DNA of 64,000 nucleotides from Fischerella sp. CENA71 (GTDB lineage: Bacteria > Cyanobacteriota > Cyanobacteriia > Cyanobacteriales > Nostocaceae). Below the pieces are notes generated by a model. It was not told the DNA's origin and searched no databases. It was given only the letters and a program-made list of their open reading frames with translations. Shown piece by piece: positions 60,867-64,000 of this stretch. The translations under genes and the position numbers were made by a program. Each line of letters begins with the position of its first letter. The stretch's first letter is position 1. Where the stretch lies: NCBI GenBank assembly GCA_024239075.1, contig JANBVI010000006.1, positions 124,001-188,000 of the forward strand, read 5' to 3'.

Positions 60867-63277
60867 CTACTGAAGAAATTCGAGTTCGTGGTACTGTTCA
60901 AGGAGTAGGATTTCGCCCTACTGTATATCGATTAGCAAAAGTTTGTGGATTGCGTGGTGATGTTTGTAATGATGGTGAAGGCGTTTTAATTCGTGCTTCT
61001 GGAACAGATGCATCAATAGAAGAATTTATCAAAAGATTACAGCAAGAATGTCCGCCTTTAGCAAGAATTAATCAACTCATACGCAAGCGTTATCAAACAG
61101 AAATTGTATTCCATGATTTTGTCATTTCTCACAGTATTAGTAGTACTGTAAAAACAGAAATTGCCCCAGATTCTGCTACTTGTCCTCAATGTCAAGCTGA
61201 AATTTTTGATTTTTATAGTCGCTGGTATCGCTATCCTTTCACAAATTGTACCCATTGCGGCCCCCGTCTAAGTATTATTCGTGCCATTCCTTATGACCGT
61301 TGCAACACCAGTATGGCAGCTTTCGCCATGTGTGCAGAGTGTGCGAAAGAATATAACGATGTTGAAAACCGTCGCTTTCATGCCCAACCTGTAGCTTGTC
61401 ATGTCTGCGGCCCAAAAGCAACTTTAGAACGTGCTGACGGTAAACCAATTACAGCTTCCATGTTTTCCATGTTGGATGATATTGATGCTGTGTGTACTTT
61501 ATTGCAGAGAGGCGAAATTATCGCCATTAAAGGTATAGGCGGAATTCATCTTGCTTGCGATGCGACAAATGATACTGCTGTGCAAAAACTCCGTCAGCGC
61601 AAACAACGATATCATAAACCCTTTGCTTTAATGGCGCGGGATTTAGAAATCATTGAGAAATACTGCACCATCAACAACAAAGAAAGAGAATTATTGCAAA
61701 GTCCCGCCGCACCGATTGTATTGTTGCAGGTGAAAGAACTGGAGAAAGACAAACGCCAAGACACGGAGATATTTCCTTCTCCGCGTTCCCGCGTCTTTCA
61801 ATCTCCCCGTCTTCTTCCTATCTCCCCTTCTGTTGCTCCGGGACAAAATACCCTTGGCTTCATGCTACCTTACACACCTTTGCATCACTTAATTCTCAAG
61901 CGCATGAGCCGCCCAATTGTTCTAACTAGCGGTAATTTTTCTGATGAACCACAATGTGTAAATAACGATGAAGCGCGAGAGAAATTAAGTCAAATTGCTG
62001 ATTATTTCCTCTTACATAACCGAGAAATTGTTAACCGCGTCGATGATTCAGTGGTGCGGGTAATTGGTAATCAAATACAAACTATTCGCCGTGCTAGAGG
62101 ATATGCACCAGCACCGATAAAATTACCATCTGGATTTGAGCAAACACCAGCAATTTTAGCGATGGGTGGTGAGTTAAAAAATACCTTTTGTTTATTAAAG
62201 GATGGACAAGCAATTTTATCTCAACACTTGGGAGATTTAGAAAATGCAGCCACCTTTACAGCCTATCAAAATACGCTCAACTTATACTTAAACTTATTCG
62301 AGCATAAACCAGAAGCGATCGCAATCGATAAACACCCCGATTATTTATCTACAAAACTTGGTCAAGAACTAGCATCAGCCAATCAAATTCAAATTTATTC
62401 TACCCAACATCATCACGCTCATATCGCCGCTTGCATGGCTGAAAATAATCTTCCTTTGGATGCATCACCTGTATTAGGTATCGCCTTAGACGGTTTAGGT
62501 TACGGTGAAGATGACACACTTTGGGGAGGCGAATTTTTCTTAGCAAATTACAGGAATTTCCAAAGATTAGCAACATTTAAACCAGTAGCCATGATAGGCG
62601 GAGAACAAGCAATTTATCAACCTTGGCGTAACACTTATGCCCAATTAATCTCAGCCATTAACTGGGAAGAAATCACAAGTAAATATGGGAATTTAGAAAT
62701 CATCAAATTTCTAGAAAATAAACCCCTACCACTTCTCAAACAACTAGTATCAAAAAGCATTAATTCTCCCTTAGCTTCCTCCGTAGGACGTTTATTTGAT
62801 GCCGTAGCTGCTGCTATCGGTATATGCCGAGAAGAATGTAACTATGAAGGACAAGCAGCAATAGAAATGGAAGCTTTAGTTGATAGGAATAACTTAAAGA
62901 ATCATGAAGTTAACCAGAAATATCCTTTTAAAATTAACATTTTAGATAATATTTACTGTATAGACCCAAGCCCAATGTGGAAAGCTTTATTAGATGACCT
63001 ACAACGGCAAACTAATCTAGAACTCATCGCTACAAAATTTCACATAGGTTTAGCTCAAACTATAGTCAACATGGTTAATTACCTATCTCAACAACATCAT
63101 ATCAAGACCGTCGTTTTCAGCGGAGGAGTATTTCAAAACTCTATCTTATTAGAACAAGTCACTAAATACCTAAAAACCTCAGATATTAACATACTAACTC
63201 ATAGCCTAACTCCCTGTAACGACGGTGGATTATCACTAGGTCAAGCAGTGATTGCAGCAGCTAATATCATCAAATAA
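60842..63277 (+). CDS. hypF: Carbamoyltransferase HypF, hydrogenase maturation
   Basis: 811 residues (804 if ATG 60863 is used). It makes the cyanide ligands of the NiFe site from carbamoyl phosphate with HypE. Domains: acylphosphatase (RVRGTVQGVGFRPTVYRLAK, about 12-100), two zinc fingers (CPQC, CTHCGPR, CAEC, CHVCGP, about 115-200), YrdC-like (about 205-400), and Kae1-like carbamoyltransferase with HHHAHIAACMAEN and FSGGVFQNSILL. Residues about 301-332 (DKRQDTEIFPSPRSRVFQ and following) are encoded by an inserted repeat within the YrdC part. hypC and hypD follow. Confidence 0.96.
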   Translation: MTNDQSQMTTEEIRVRGTVQGVGFRPTVYRLAKVCGLRGDVCNDGEGVLIRASGTDASIEEFIKRLQQECPPLARINQLIRKRYQTEIVFHDFVISHSISSTVKTEIAPDSATCPQCQAEIFDFYSRWYRYPFTNCTHCGPRLSIIRAIPYDRCNTSMAAFAMCAECAKEYNDVENRRFHAQPVACHVCGPKATLERADGKPITASMFSMLDDIDAVCTLLQRGEIIAIKGIGGIHLACDATNDTAVQKLRQRKQRYHKPFALMARDLEIIEKYCTINNKERELLQSPAAPIVLLQVKELEKDKRQDTEIFPSPRSRVFQSPRLLPISPSVAPGQNTLGFMLPYTPLHHLILKRMSRPIVLTSGNFSDEPQCVNNDEAREKLSQIADYFLLHNREIVNRVDDSVVRVIGNQIQTIRRARGYAPAPIKLPSGFEQTPAILAMGGELKNTFCLLKDGQAILSQHLGDLENAATFTAYQNTLNLYLNLFEHKPEAIAIDKHPDYLSTKLGQELASANQIQIYSTQHHHAHIAACMAENNLPLDASPVLGIALDGLGYGEDDTLWGGEFFLANYRNFQRLATFKPVAMIGGEQAIYQPWRNTYAQLISAINWEEITSKYGNLEIIKFLENKPLPLLKQLVSKSINSPLASSVGRLFDAVAAAIGICREECNYEGQAAIEMEALVDRNNLKNHEVNQKYPFKINILDNIYCIDPSPMWKALLDDLQRQTNLELIATKFHIGLAQTIVNMVNYLSQQHHIKTVVFSGGVFQNSILLEQVTKYLKTSDINILTHSLTPCNDGGLSLGQAVIAAANIIK
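61744..61838. repeat. Repeat inserted in frame in hypF
   Basis: Contains gccaagacacggagat and cccgtcttcttcctatctcccc-type halves (imperfect inverted). Adds about 30 residues rich in P, S and R not expected in HypF. Confidence 0.7.
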
Positions 63278-63303
63278 TAACTATATTATATATTGTTTCA
63301 ATA

Positions 63304-63417
63304 TTATACCAATTTAATCTGAAGCCACACTGAATAAACACTCCATTCTTGGCGTTCTTGGCTTATTGGCGGTTCATTTTTTTATATTATGTGCATTTTC
63401 ATACAGAATTGGTATTA
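63304..63417. repeat. MITE-like element, copy D, between hypF and hypC
   Basis: Left end ttataccaatttaatctgaag; right end catacagaattggtatta. It separates two genes that are usually adjacent. Confidence 0.8.
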
Positions 63418-63466
63418 CTATTTTTTATTTACTATCTTTTCTATTCATTAAACAGGAAAACAAAAA

Positions 63467-63721
63467 ATGTGCTTAGGTATCCCAGGTCAAATTATTGAAA
63501 TAACAGATCAAAATAACAAATTAGCCATTGTCAATGTCGCTGGCGTGAAACGCCAAATTAACATTGCTTGTATAGTGGACGACCAACATCCTCCTGAATC
63601 TTGCATAGGTGACTGGGTATTAGTTCATGTTGGTTTCGCTATGAACCGTATTAACGAAAAAGAAGCAACAGAGACATTGCAAATACTACAAGAAATTGCA
63701 GAAATTATGGTTAAAAATTAG
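63467..63721 (+). CDS. hypC: Hydrogenase maturation chaperone HypC
   Basis: 84 residues. It begins with MCLGIPGQIIEI; after removal of Met, Cys2 binds the Fe(CN)2CO unit with HypD and hands it to HupL. HypC/HupF family length is 75-95. The start follows acaggaaaac. It lies 189 bp after hypF, the gap being enlarged by a MITE-like element, and 48 bp before hypD. Confidence 0.96.
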   Translation: MCLGIPGQIIEITDQNNKLAIVNVAGVKRQINIACIVDDQHPPESCIGDWVLVHVGFAMNRINEKEATETLQILQEIAEIMVKN

Positions 63722-63768
63722 GTCTAATCAATTATTACTAATATTATCTACTAAACACTAAAATTTAT

Positions 63769-64000
63769 ATGAAATATGTAGATGAATTTCGTGATTCTCA
63801 GAAAGCAAAAGCGCTAGTATGGCAAATAGAAAAATTATCTAGCCTGCTAGATAAACATATTAAAATTATGGAAGTATGCGGCGGTCATACCCATTCTATT
63901 TTTAAATATGGCATCGAAGCAGTCCTACCCAAGGCAATAGAATTAATTCATGGGCCTGGTTGTCCGGTGTGTGTCATGCCAAAAGGTAGGTTAGATGATG
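63769..64000 (+). CDS. hypD: Hydrogenase maturation protein HypD (5' part)
   Basis: First 77 residues; the gene runs off the right edge. It starts [18 protein letters not shown] and has the conserved motifs [16 protein letters not shown] (Cys41-type residue) and [14 protein letters not shown] (CPVC thiol pair). HypD carries a [4Fe-4S] cluster and with HypC assembles the Fe(CN)2CO group. It continues the order hypF-hypC-hypD; hypE, hypA and hypB are expected beyond the window. Confidence 0.96.
   Translation, partial: MKYVDEFRDSQKAKALVWQIEKLSSLLDKHIKIMEVCGGHTHSIFKYGIEAVLPKAIELIHGPGCPVCVMPKGRLDD

Noticed and set aside
1-64000. tRNA or rRNA genes
   Set aside because: No T-loop/acceptor pattern or rRNA segment was found by eye; a tRNAscan run would be needed to exclude tRNAs fully.

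Overview
The window is chromosomal DNA of a filamentous, very likely heterocyst-forming cyanobacterium. Evidence: a form IB Rubisco operon (rbcL-rbcX-rbcS), acyl-lipid desaturases desA and desC, high-light-inducible (HLIP) proteins, many HIP1 octamers (gcgatcgc), many 7-bp short tandem repeats (STRRs) of the kind found in Nostocales, and an uptake hydrogenase hupSL with a perfect NtcA box upstream, followed by an extended hyp gene cluster. I do not name a genus.

Layout. 1-0.9 kb: an IS630-type element inserted in an Rpn-like gene. 1-3.3 kb: rbcS, rbcX, rbcL on the minus strand. 4.2-17.3 kb: an anaerobic fermentation island with pyruvate formate-lyase, its activating enzyme, bifunctional AdhE and an ADP-forming acetyl-CoA synthetase/GNAT fusion. 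It is interrupted by a PD-(D/E)XK-type nuclease gene, a small gene with a decayed upstream partner, and a second EF-G of mitochondrial-EFG1-like type. 17.7-23.1 kb: a zinc-ribbon membrane protein, a ProA homologue lacking its catalytic cysteine, desA, desC and a PLP enzyme. 23.3-27.2 kb: a 21-bp minisatellite and an AAA/WD40 signalling protein with 14 near-identical blades. 27.8-33 kb: a DhaM-HPr-EI phosphotransferase, a glycosyltransferase and a scrambled IS630/ISAzo13 composite bounded by 121-bp perfect inverted repeats. 33.3-42 kb: a long membrane repeat protein, two HLIPs, and a cluster of histidine kinase, Ras-like GTPase, OmpA-domain membrane protein and coiled-coil protein. 42.4-52.1 kb: an anion permease, a Usp-like protein, an NrtA/CmpA-family ABC transporter preceded by a ydaO-type (c-di-AMP) riboswitch, a solute-binding protein and a P1B-4-type metal ATPase. 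52.4-64 kb: a methyltransferase, hupL/hupS, then TPR, two tiny membrane proteins, NifU-like, NHL-repeat, hypF, hypC and the start of hypD.

How the genes work together. The pfl/adhE/acd genes would convert pyruvate to formate, ethanol and acetate with ATP gain in the dark. The hup/hyp block makes and matures the H2-recycling hydrogenase linked to N2 fixation. The ABC transporter appears to be under c-di-AMP control.

The most striking points are: (i) the Ras-like GTPase/OmpA/coiled-coil/kinase module; (ii) the c-di-AMP riboswitch in front of a nitrate/bicarbonate-type ABC operon; (iii) several families of short dispersed repeats, one a MITE-like family with four copies here, one a 21-bp minisatellite at three loci, and GC-rich repeats that have entered five protein-coding genes in frame; (iv) the EF-G paralogue inside the fermentation island; (v) a catalytically impaired ProA homologue.
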